Assembly (NCBI GenBank): GCA_964036045.1
Contig: OZ038379.1
Span: 118,979,206-119,043,205 of the forward strand
DNA: 64,000 nt
DNA from: Eutreptiella sp. 'Long Island Sound 2002'
Lineage: Eukaryota > Euglenozoa > Euglenophyceae > Eutreptiales > Eutreptiaceae
Direction: 5' to 3'
Position numbers and translations under genes: made by a program. Shown one piece after another: positions 11,411-20,639 of this stretch (the first letter of the stretch is position 1; each line of letters opens with the position of its first letter). The notes below the pieces were generated by a model that was not told the origin of the DNA, did not search any database, and worked only from the letters and a program-made list of their open reading frames with translations.

Positions 11411-11599
11411 GATGGGTTGTAGTGCATTATGGGTGCCAAAAACAGTGCACGAGGGACTGAGGGCCATAATCAATTGTTGCGACAATTTTTTGATTTCTTG
11501 AAGGTTAACATTAAGGGATAATCTTAATGTTTCAAACGCCGGTCTAAAAGATAATTATCCACCTGCCGAAATTAACGGTGGCGGCCAAAAAATTGACCG

Positions 11600-12220
11600 G
11601 AAATAATGGGGGCAATGTGGGGCTTTGGTGTGTGTGCATGTGGTGTGTCGGCCTTTGGACTATCAAGCAGGGGTGTGTGGGGTTGTGGGTGTGGTGATGC
11701 AGTGTACGGGGCTGGGTGTGTGGAGCTGCAGTGTGTGCAGTTGTGGTGTGTGCGGCTGTGGTGTGTGGGGCTTTGGGGTGTGGGGCTCTGGGGTGTGGGG
11801 TAGTGGGGGGTGAGCCTATGGTGTCTTCGGCTACGGCGTGTGGGGCTGTGGTGTGCTGCGCTCTGGTGTTTGGGGCTGTGGTGCCTCCGCCTGTGGGCTG
11901 TGGGGCTCTGGGGTGCTGGGCCGCGTGGTGTGGCGTTGTGGGATGTGGGATGGTGGTGTGTGGGGCTGTGCTGCATGGGAGACTGGGGGGTTGAGCTTGT
12001 GGGGTGTGGGTTTGTAGGGTGTGGGTGTCGAGTGTGAAGGGCTGTGGTGTGTTGGGTTGTGGGGTGTGTAGCTCTGGCGTGCCAGGATGTGGTGTTTGGG
12101 GCTGTGGCGCTTGGGGCTGTATGGTGCGGGGCTGTGGCATGTGGGGCTGTGGAATGTGCGGCGGTGGCGTGTGGGGCTCTGCTGTTTGGGGCAGTGGGGA
12201 GTGGGCCTCTGGTGTGTAGT
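11600..12220 (+). repeat. GT-rich minisatellite, second block
   Basis: Same family of GTGTGGGGCTGTG words as at 11020-11410, same orientation, separated from it by about 190 bp of AT-rich sequence. Confidence 0.85.
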
Positions 12221-12639
12221 GTGCATTGGCGTGGCCGCCCCTCCACTTGTTACAGTTGCCTGAAACCGCCAAAACCCGAAAAGAAAGTCTTCGCCCCTTG
12301 GTATTAATTTTTGCAAGTTAATATTATAGGGCCAAATATTGATTAATCCATTAAATATTAATTGTCGCCGGCGTTAATATCAACCTATAGAAATTATCTC
12401 ACCGCTTCAGCTATTACCTGGAAAAAAAAATGCACAACACGAAGCGCAACACACCGGGGGGCATGCATCACTATTGTACCACACCAATTGGGGACGCGGG
12501 GGGGGGGGTTTGGGGGGGCCTTGTGTGTGTGGAGCGGGTACATACCACGGGGACACCACGCAACACTATAACACGCCCAACTTAGTGGAGGGGGGGGGGG
12601 GTTGTTCTAGGGGGTTATATGACCTTTTCACCTAGTTCC

Positions 12640-12780
12640 CAAGAAATTACACTCCCACACACCACAGCCCCACAGATCACAACCCCACACACCACAGCCC
12701 CAGACACCACATCCCCAGATGGCAAACCCCTAAAAACCACACCCCCACACATCACACCCCACACACGGCACAATCCCAAG
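12640..12780 (-). repeat. GT-rich minisatellite, inverted block
   Basis: Reverse complement of the previous minisatellite (CACACACCACAGCCCCA words). It sits at the inner end of the right fold-back arm. Confidence 0.85.
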
Positions 12781-13073
12781 GGGGGGAGGGATTGGCAGTG
12801 CAACCAACGCATTACCTAGCGCCTTTTTTAGCTTTGGGGCAATCTACGCCCTACATTCTAGCCAGAATGGAGACACACACACCCATACACACATACCTCC
12901 AAGCTTTTTTAATTGGTCCAATGATCAAAATGTTTTATGTACATCTCTAAAAGACCCGCACAAAGTAACGGGCATGCCCTCCCAAGCATTAACCACAAGG
13001 GCAGGGGGAGGACAAAGGGTGAAGGTAGGAAGGATGTGTGTGGGAGGGGATGGCTGTGTGGCGGTGCCAATAT

Positions 13074-13076
13074 CAT

Positions 13077-13105
<29 letters not shown>
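13074..13105. repeat. (TG)n microsatellite
   Basis: About thirteen TG units at the outer edge of the right fold-back arm, the counterpart of the CA run at 10617. Confidence 0.9.
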
Positions 13106-13107
<2 letters not shown>

Positions 13108-13241
13108 GGCCCCCAATTCTTGTAAATCATGCTCAAACTGCGAGGTTCAACCATGACGCAACCAAACCATGAGTGCTGCTGTTCTATTGCCCTCTCGCCC
13201 GGCTTCGTGAACTAAGTTGAGATGACACGCAACATGCGACA

Positions 13242-13243
13242 AG

Positions 13244-13282
<39 letters not shown>

Positions 13283-13322
13283 GTGTGTGTGTGTGTGTGT
13301 GTGTGTGCATGTGTGTGTGTGT
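13242..13322. repeat. (TG)n microsatellite, interrupted
   Basis: About forty TG units with a few single-base interruptions (CCGTG, GCATG). It lies just outside the fold-back arm. Confidence 0.95.
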
Positions 13323-13329
13323 TTCTTCC

Positions 13330-14050
13330 CATGCCACAAAAGAAAAGGTGCATCGATGCTATATAATTTGTATGTAGAGCACACTATGAGGGAGGTACGG
13401 GCGACAAAGGGACGGCGCACAAGTAGGTGGCCACCGTAAATGGCTAGCACACCACGTAACTAGCGTGATGCCCACTAGAACCCCTTGCGGTCACCCATCT
13501 GTTGCAAAATCCAACAAAAAACAGGAAAAAAAATTTTTGCATTGCATTGCATCAGCTTGCAAGTGAACCCCGTCACCACAAGGCCCACTTTCAAGGCTTT
13601 TTGGACTGCTGAGGGGCCAAAATGCCCCGAAATGGGGTGGGGGGGTCCTTGGGTACGTACTTCGGGGGTTGTGGAGGGGATAGCAGTGGCCTAACCTGGC
13701 ACGGCAGTGCACATCAGGGTCTCCTCCACGGCTTCTAGGCCTACCTGGTATGGAGTTGAGTGGGGTATGGGCGGAGGACTTGTAGAGGTGGGTGCGCGGC
13801 TGGGTGAAGGGGGGGAGGGGGGCCCTGTCAGCAATGGAGGTTGGGGTGTGGCTAGTTCGCTGACACACCCTTAGCATTCGAGTCCCGCGGTGGCGACGCG
13901 GGTTGGTCTCCAAACCGCAGGAGCTCCGGCAAATCTCCCCAGCCGCATTCTTCGTCCCGGAAGGAAGGGCCGGAGGGGAAAGAAGAGGCCACGTTAAGGG
14001 GGCTAGACGACATGGCGAGCTGAAAAGAAGGGGTCATGGGTGCCAGACGC
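13330..14050. other. no recognisable gene
   Basis: A minus-strand frame at 13491-13913 is open but resembles nothing I know. It could be the 3' part of the zinc-finger gene upstream on the same strand. Confidence 0.3.
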
Positions 14051-14752
14051 CTACTTGCCAGGCGGGCAGCGGCGTGGGGGTGGGGGAGCACACATGACCC
14101 GGACTACTATTGCTAGACACTGAGATAGTAGACCGAGCCGGCGACGGGTCCCTTTGGCTGGCAAAGGCTTGGGAGAGATTTCTACTTCCCCCTTATGGCG
14201 TGACAAGGACTGGGATGCCTGTAGGTCAGTGCGTTCACCCTCCCCTGGGGCAGACCCATCAAACCACCCCTCAGTGGGGGAGGAGTTCGAGGACGAGGAG
14301 TCCCCCGGCACGAAGTCCTAATCTTGTGCCTCCGCCCGCCTCAGGCCCCTTCGACCCTGGTCTAATCCCCTCTGAAGGGCCGCCGAGGCCTCCGAATCGT
14401 CCTCCTCGACCCGCTGCCTGGGCGGCGCAGGGACGGTCCCCCCCTGCTCCCCCCTATCACTCTGCAGGGCATCGCGGAGCGCACTGCGCATTTTTTTGCG
14501 CTTCTGCTTCCTCACCGGCTGCGTCCACCAAGATTTTCTCTGATTGTGCCAAAAGGCCCCCTCCCCCTCCGCCACGACGATCAGCTCCTCCGGGCCCCAG
14601 TCCCATTGTGCGGCCCGCTCGTCACGCAGCCGGCGGTCCGGGTGTTGCTGCTTGCAGTGGCGGCGCATGTTGTGCGGCCATTGCCAGCCGCACCCCTGGA
14701 CGGGGCACTCAAAAGGCTGTGCCTGCACGCCATGCTTGCGGGCTGCCCGCAT
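14051..14752 (-). CDS. C2H2 zinc-finger protein, possible last exon
   Basis: A minus-strand frame starting with a C2H2 finger: CPVQGC, then 12 residues to HCKQQH, at about residues 15-36. It continues with a basic patch (RKQKRKK) and a Ser/Glu-rich acidic tail. A single in-frame TAG at 14318-14320 divides it, and the frame then stays open to 14051. The same strand carries related zinc-finger coding up to 18.5 kb, so this may be the C-terminal exon of that gene or a separate protein. The finger suggests nucleic acid binding; the specific role is unknown. If the TAG is a true stop, the product ends at about residue 144. Confidence 0.45.
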
Positions 14753-14774
14753 GCTGAACTTATAAAAAAACCCC

Positions 14775-14859
14775 TTTGCGCAAGAAACCGGCTGCGCCTG
14801 TGCCCCCCCCCCCCCCCCTTACGCGACGCATACGGAGGACGCAGCCGGTTTCCCGCAAA
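14775..14859. repeat. short inverted-repeat hairpin with poly-C loop
   Basis: GAAACCGGCTGCG and its exact reverse complement CGCAGCCGGTTTC, with TTTGCG and CGCAAA outside, enclose a run of about 17 C. The arrangement is like a very small MITE. It lies between zinc-finger coding segments on the minus strand. Confidence 0.75.
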
Positions 14860-14887
14860 ATCCACATCAAGGGGGGTGGAGTGTTTC

Positions 14888-15142
14888 TCAATGCACGTGG
14901 AACGCAATGTGAATCCGCGTCCGCCCAAGCGGTACTGTCTTCGCACAACCAGGTACACGGCACACAACCTGCCCATCCCGCCTACGAACCATTGCAATCA
15001 ACAGCGTAACCCCCTCGTAGGCAATACCGTGTGTGGGCAGCAGTGGAGCTGCTTGTGTTTTTGAGGTTAGCTGCTGCGCACAGCTATCTAGGAACCCCGC
15101 TTGCAAAACATAGACCCCCTTTTCAAGGTCAGGGATCACCAA
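14888..15142 (-). CDS. C2H2-like finger segment
   Basis: An 84-codon minus-strand frame ending in CRVPGC, then 13 residues to HIAFH, the spacing of a C2H2 finger. It is similar in layout to the finger at 14.7 kb (CPVQGC). It is probably an exon of the same transcription unit, or a duplicated first exon of the downstream frame. No splice sites were decided for it. Confidence 0.35.
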   Translation of the reverse strand: MVIPDLEKGVYVLQAGFLDSCAQQLTSKTQAAPLLPTHGIAYEGVTLLIAMVRRRDGQVVCRVPGCAKTVPLGRTRIHIAFHVH

Positions 15143-15346
15143 CTCACAGGCAGTATATTACACTTGCATCACTTTCCCCCCCCCGCCACTTCCCATACCA
15201 GCATCCCATCGCCCTCTATGCAAACAAATCTCTGCAGCATCCCTATCACGAACGCCGCGCCCGTTGCGAGCTCTTGATGGGAGGGGTCAGCGACACTCCG
15301 CCCCCCCAATGAGTGCAGAGGAAAAGGTGAGCAAAAATGGCGCACT

Positions 15347-16006
15347 CTATGGTGGTTGCTCTGGCAGGTTCAAAATTGCCACAAACGGGCAGCCCTTCCA
15401 CAACTGAGCCGGGCCCATTGTCGGCTCCGCGCCCCCTCTTACAGCCGGAATGCCGGCATTCCTGGCACGGCACTCAGCTGACCGCCGGACATGCTTCCCG
15501 TTGATGCGCAGATTTACCGCACTCATGATATGCATGTCGCGCCCCTGATACACAATTCCCCCCTCTTGAGCTTCCCAAAATAGCTCAGCGTGTGTATCGA
15601 AATCGTACTCTGTTTCCCCACCCCCAATATCCCCTAGGGTCACCCATACATGATCAGGGTCAACATGCAGAAGGGCCTCCCCGAACGGTTCGAAAAAGTG
15701 GCGCTCGTTAGGGTCAGGGTACGCTGCACCGGGCCACCACATACGGACAACGGCCAAAGCCTTGTCGGTAGCCCTCTGGCACACCGAGGGCACGTCTACC
15801 CGGTTCATGTCCATGGCCGCCGTGTAGTGGCGCGGCCGCGCGCGGTCAATGGAGGAATTGCGAGACCGCTTCGAATGCAAGGTTGGGTGGCGGCTGTAGA
15901 TTGTGGCTACAACTAGTGCAGCCGACAACCGTACTGCCAGCTCAGCCACCGAGCAGTGGCGGTCGAACACCACTGTCCTCACAAGGCAGAAGCCGTCCTC
16001 TGCCCT
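15347..16006 (-). CDS. unknown protein, exon downstream of the 49-bp intron
   Basis: Continues from the exon at 16056-16391 after a 49-bp intron. The join is in frame (AAA AAG, then AGG GCA). The protein contains no domain I recognise. It has a basic stretch near HSKRSRNSS and an acidic segment around ETEYDFDTHAELF. The frame ends with TAG at 15347, but a strong donor-like GTAAGAG at 15436-15442 could splice earlier to one of the zinc-finger frames below 15.2 kb. Together with the upstream exons it argues for a real spliced gene. Whether it is a host gene or part of a large transposon cannot be decided here. Confidence 0.5.
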   Translation of the reverse strand, partial: RAEDGFCLVRTVVFDRHCSVAELAVRLSAALVVATIYSRHPTLHSKRSRNSSIDRARPRHYTAAMDMNRVDVPSVCQRATDKALAVVRMWWPGAAYPDPNERHFFEPFGEALLHVDPDHVWVTLGDIGGGETEYDFDTHAELFWEAQEGGIVYQGRDMHIMSAVNLRINGKHVRRSAECRARNAGIPAVRGGAEPTMGPAQLWKGCPFVAILNLPEQPP

Positions 16007-16055
16007 CTGGTTGCCACACACACACACAGGCAAAAAACTTTTGTACCCCACGCAC
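16007..16055 (-). other. intron, 49 bp (GT-AG)
   Basis: On the minus strand the donor is AAAAAG|GTGCGT and the acceptor is GGCAACCAG|AGGG. Removing it joins the frame at 16056 to the frame at 16006 in phase 0. A short TG-rich, pyrimidine-poor intron, but the open frames on both sides support it. Confidence 0.65.
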
Positions 16056-16391
16056 CTTTTTCGCCAGCCACTGCAGAAAGGCGGCAATCACCAGGAACGC
16101 TTGGACTGTGCAAACGAAATGCAAGTAACAGCAATCCCGGAACGGTTGACACCGATGCTCGATGAGATAAATGATGTATCTAGCTTCCGCAATGTTTTCC
16201 ATTGCTACCGTTGGCGGCAGCTGTGTGTTATAAAACCCCCCTATGAATTTTTCTAGTGCCGTACCCAGAACAACGGCATCGCCGGCAGCATGGAATAGAG
16301 GGGGCGGCAGGCTAAGGTTGTCGACAGCTGCGCGGCCTATAGCAGCCATGGATTTCAGTAGCTCAAACGCGGGTTCAACCTCTTGTTCGTC
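16056..16391 (-). CDS. unknown protein, internal exon
   Basis: A 112-codon open stretch on the minus strand. The chosen start is the acceptor CCTTGCCACAG|GACGAA at 16392, which has a good pyrimidine tract. It encodes an acidic start (DEQEVEP) followed by mixed helix-forming sequence with several Cys and aromatic residues towards the end. No family recognised. Linkage to the exon at 16865-18124 is likely from strand and spacing, but the connecting splice is not resolved. Confidence 0.45.
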
Positions 16392-16864
16392 CTGTGGCAA
16401 GGGGGGGCAACATAGGATTGGGGTCGTCACAATGGTTATGCAGCTCCCGCAGCACACCATAAGACAACTCTCCCTACAAAATAGGGGAGTCCCCCCCAAC
16501 ATGTGGGACACCCGTTTCATCAAGTGGGCCATGAGGCAACGGATACTGTGCTCGCATACGCCCCCGTGTCACAGGCGCAAGGTCATAACCACATTGTTCA
16601 GTGCTTTTCTCGCTGCACTGCAGCTGCAGACCAGTTCTCTACCACCCCAGGTGGTTGCTGACTGTACTTTGGCTTTGGTCATCGGAACACTGAGGTGAGC
16701 TCGCACCCACCACCCTCCCACAGTGCCGGTTAGTCTCTAACCCTTGCCCTGCAGGTCGTGCTCATGCTGCCCCTGTCTTTCATCAAGTGGGGGGGGGGGG
16801 GGTCGAAGTTCCCACACATTCCGAACTCATCCGTTTGGAATGGAATGTGTGGAATCTCAGGCAT
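16392..16864. other. probable intron or linker; G-run at 16788
   Basis: Lies between two minus-strand coding segments. It has several AG-acceptor-like words but no clear coding continuity. A run of about 14 G occupies about 16788-16801. Confidence 0.35.
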
Positions 16865-18124
16865 CTAGGAGAGGGTGCTAGCACCCTCGGCATACAGTGC
16901 CGCTTGCATCTCACGGGACTGCCGTGTGTCACCGTCAGTATCTACGGACAGGAGAAAACCGTGGCGGTCCCAAAATGCCGCATTGCCACACAGCTCAACC
17001 ATGTGTTTCCGAACAGCATGGCAATGCTCTGCCTTGAACCTGCCGCAGGTGGGGATGACCCACACAGCGATGGCAGAGTACCCCTCCACTGTATGAGGAG
17101 CCGGGAACACCACTGTCGCTTGGTTGGCGGCGTCGCATGTATTTGAATCCTGCTCCGGCCGCTGTGCCAGAGCCTCCACATCAGCGCCACTAGCCATCGG
17201 CATGGGGTGCCGGCAACACGTAGCGCACAATCCGACTGTGAGTGCCTCGCGAGAGACAGTGATGACGTCCTCCACATGGATTTCGTCGATGCACCGGTGC
17301 CACACATGGCAACACGGGATATGGCCTAGGGCCTCCAGCAGCCAAGGCAGACCTGGCGGTTCGTTCGGACGAACACGGGGGGCTCCCTCGACGTGCCTTC
17401 GGCCCGTGTCGTAGCTGGGCAGGTACCCAGCATTGTTCAATGCCTGCAACAGCTTGGGCCCCCCAACGCCCAGTGCTGCTAGCGCCGCAGCATCCCTGTC
17501 CTGGGCGTCCCAAAACTGCACGCTCCAAGCATCGCAGAGGTGCCCCAACACTTTGGCTGGAGCCCACCCGGCCTGCAAAAGCCGTGCTGCACGACGCCGA
17601 GCAAGCGGACGGTCGTCTTTCGCGATGGCTACAGCGAGCGCCTTCTAGGTCTCGCAACGCTGCCGGAACTTGTGCGCGTCCTCCTGCAACTGGCCCAGGG
17701 TCTCTTGGGCAACGCACCCCCTGTCGTTATCCTCGTTGAGGCGGCGGGACAGGACGTGGGGCCCTTGCCAGTAATGGAGCTCTGTGCCCTTTGGGTCGAT
17801 GGCGGTGTTCAACCAGCTGTTCAGCCTAGCCGCATGCTTCCCGGATAGCAAATCCAGGCACGGTAGACAGGGGCCATAGCGGCCCGCTATGTCGTCTGAA
17901 CGACCATGTGTGTAGCAATCCGGGGCGAATGGCCCTCGACGGTCGCAAAACTCCCAGGGCGGGTTCTCGTAGTTGCCCCGCATGACGGGGTACATCTGCC
18001 GCAGCTGCTGCAGGGTGGGGGCCTGCCTAGGGAGAACCCCGGGACACTTGCGCTCGCGAAGAGGAATTGCTCCGTCAAGGTCGGGGTCCATCTTCATTGC
18101 ATAGTCCACATTCAGGTTTGGCAC
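16865..18124 (-). CDS. unknown Cys/His-rich protein, large exon with in-frame TAG
   Basis: About 420 codons on the minus strand, open apart from one TAG at 17645-17647. The chosen start is an acceptor CATTCTCCAG|GTGCCA at 18125, which joins in phase to the exon at 18268-18474. Cys/His clusters are visible in the second half (CCHVWHRC, then CATCC about 27 residues later), suggesting a zinc-binding fold. There is no clear match to transposase or other enzyme motifs. The TAG sits between RQRCET and KALAVAIAK, and the sequence character is the same on both sides, so it looks like a point nonsense change (for example from CAG) or an assembly error rather than a real end. Confidence 0.5.
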
Positions 18125-18267
18125 CTGGAGAATGGGCCCCAGTTCTGCTACAGCGGCTACACAAGCTACTACCAAGGTAGATGCAAGCCGGACAGCCCCT
18201 AGGAGCCGCGGATGCTTGTCTACGCGGATCAGCATGCTTAGTAGGGGAGTGTCTGCGATGATGCTAC
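18125..18267 (-). other. probable intron, 143 bp (GT-AG)
   Basis: Donor TTCAAG|GTAGCA and acceptor CATTCTCCAG|GTGCC on the minus strand. Removing it joins two frames in phase 0. The alternative is a one-base frameshift with continuous coding through a hydrophobic stretch; the splice model needs no mutation. Confidence 0.55.
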
Positions 18268-18474
18268 CTTGAAAGACTCCGGCGCGACTTTGCCGTACCG
18301 CACCCAGTTGGTATGATGGGTACCCGAGCAGTGAATGCTAAATGCCTTCCTCTCTAGGTTGTGCACTATGGGCAGGACCTTGCCACAAGGGCAATGCCAC
18401 TTCTTTGTCGGGATGTCGCGCTTGCGCCATCCTGCGGCACCGTTGATGGGAGGCAAGGGAAGAGATGCACGCAT
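18268..18474 (-). CDS. unknown protein, zinc-finger-like 5' exon
   Basis: First coding segment seen of the minus-strand gene. It starts at an ATG at 18474 and encodes CPCG, then 19 residues to HCSGTHH, giving a Cys/His pattern compatible with zinc binding. A spliced upstream exon is possible because no promoter or untranslated leader is evident. It is read together with 16865-18124 through the 143-bp intron. Confidence 0.45.
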
Positions 18475-18479
18475 TTAAG

Positions 18480-20560
18480 CCATTGTGAGGAAAGGGAAGA
18501 TTGTATTGTATCTGCAACAAAAACGGGGAGGGGGGGAGGTTGCACTGTCCCGCAGCTCCAACAGGCCATGCGTACAACCACATTACCCGGTCACACTCCA
18601 GCCAAGCACGAATCATCACAAGCAAGCAACATTTGGGCAACTATTTTGCATATGTGGAACCAGAATCAGTCCCTGACCCACCGAGACCCACTCCCAAACG
18701 GACGAACAACGTATAAGCAAGACGCACAAGTGTGGACAGCGCCCTCGGGGGGCCCTATTTGGGCAGTACGCCATAAAAAAAAATAGTGTACTGCCCAAAC
18801 ACGGGATCTCTGGATTGCGCCATAGTTGCATTGGCAGCTCTAAGCTTCCAAGCTTAGGGAGAGGTACCCTGTTTAATGAACCGTCCACCACGATCTCCAA
18901 TGCCGGAATCACTCGGGGGCGATTAACTTTGCGCCACTATCATGCTTAACCCCAACACCAGCCCACAAAAACACCCCAGCCAACCGGCAACTTTGGCAAC
19001 TTTGGGTGTTTTTTTTTTCAACCGCAACACTTGTCCCCCCCTACTGGGTTGAAATTTCGCCCGCCGGTGTGAATTCCTTCCCGCGCCCCCCCCCTGGAGG
19101 CCACCCACTTAGCAAGGAGTAGGGAGACCAAAGGGTACCGCAAACTGTTCGCCCCAGTCAAACGTGTGAGCGTCATACTAAGCTCGAGAAGGGTGTGGAG
19201 GGAGAAAGGCATAACAAGAGCTACACAAGGGGAAAAGGAGGTTGGGAGTGGGGTAGGTTGGGGGACCGGAGAGGGGTGTGTTGGGCTACATCACAACCTA
19301 CAGGACCATGCCACGCTTGTGGCATCCCGTTAGGCACCCTTTGACCACCTAAACACTTCAAGTGCGCCCGGTACGTGCACATGCAAAGCGGTGCAATTGA
19401 CCCAAAATTGGGTTAACGTCATAATACTTGCCAGGCTAATTTTTACCCTCTTTTGTATATTAAAGGTTAAAAGTAACCATATTGGCTTTAACGTAGGTCT
19501 CTAGGGCATCCGTACTGAAAGCTACATGACGCACAACACGCTGGATCGTCCGAAAAACGGGCAGTAGTGCGATAGATGGGCCATGCAATGGAGGAAAACT
19601 GTCCAATTGGTATTGCCAAGGAGTCAATAGCCAAGCGACTGTGTGCGCATCCCGCCGGCTTCGATAGCGTGTGTCCATGCAACCCCATGGAGGCAGCAAG
19701 GGGGTCATCGCGGAAGAACTATAGTTGGTGATAGCTCCGTCGGGTATGCGCAAGTACATGGCGCTCCTTGGCGTCTTCACATCCTTGGCCCCTCCGGGTG
19801 TTGCACCTATACTTGGGCGCACCGAGTGTCCAGTGATGCACGGCAGAAAGGAGAGTGTCATCATGAGCCATGGCAGCACACTGGAATCCTCCATGGGTGA
19901 CGTGAAATTTTGGTCCGAGTGCTCCAAAGACCTCCTTGGCGGCTGTCAAGGAGGATTTCGTGGACACAGCTGGGAACATGGAGGGCGACGCACAAATAAG
20001 CCATTGGTGGAGGATGGAAACGGGTAAAGAGCTAGGCACCAAGACTGCCATGGCCGACGAAGCCACACAGTCGCGGGCGGAAAATCTCGTACCCGGCCAG
20101 ATTGACTGGGTCACAAGGCACACAACATGCGCCACAAGACAAAAACAAAGCCACACAAGGCCATGATACACTACCACACACACCACGACAACGATGTGCA
20201 TTTGGGACTAGTCGGGGATGGTCCGATGTCACATGTGGCGTATTGCTCCCAAGACGCCGCGTTGGTGGCTGCATATGGTTGTGATGTTGCGGACATGTGA
20301 GTTGTCATTACAAGGGGATGCCACCACCCACTCTAATGCCCAGTGATGTCCGCAAAGCGGAAGGCACGGTGTGACCCGACGACACATACAAACCGCTGAC
20401 TTCTGCATGGCAAATCAGCAATGTGCCCCGGTATCGGCGGCTGTCCCTGGGTATAAGGGGGTATATGTGTCGCAACGGACAGGGCATGGGCGGCAAACCA
20501 GAGACTCCGGAGGTGATCACAGTCATGCCCCGGAAGCCCCAGCCCCCCGCAGCAAGAGAT
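18480..20560. other. no recognisable gene
   Basis: Contains open frames on both strands (for example 19460-19927 and 19719-20201 on minus) with no recognised motifs. The 3' part lies just upstream of a degenerate plus-strand LINE and may include its 5' region. Confidence 0.35.
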
Positions 20561-20639
20561 TAGTGGGACATGGCGGGTCGCCTGATTGGATTGTCCAACG
20601 ATGTCCCCCGAAACCCTTGCAGAGTTCTATGGAACCTAG

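Larger units (their letters stand above)
10617..13105. mobile_element. fold-back-like inverted repeat element
   Basis: The left arm (about 10617-11090) is matched in reverse complement by the right arm (about 12640-13105). Shared words in the same relative order include CACAATGATATTGGC, CCCCTCCCACACACATCC, GGCATGCCC with small differences, GGAGGTATGTGTG and TTGCCCCAAA. Beyond these, both arms run inward into the same GTGTGGGG-type minisatellite in opposite orientations. The central ~1.5 kb holds more minisatellite and AT-rich sequence and no recognisable protein. Long inverted arms with internal tandem repeats are typical of fold-back elements. Exact ends and target duplications were not found. 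Confidence 0.65.

Noticed and set aside
10760-12272. Long ORFs rich in Cys/Val/Gly (plus) and Thr/Pro/His (minus)
   Set aside because: They result from the GTGTGGGG minisatellite composition, which lacks stops on both strands.
17190-17717. 175-codon minus-strand ORF overlapping the large exon
   Set aside because: Another frame of the same strand with high Arg/Pro/Ala; the overlapping frame has splice continuity and Cys/His clusters, so it was preferred.
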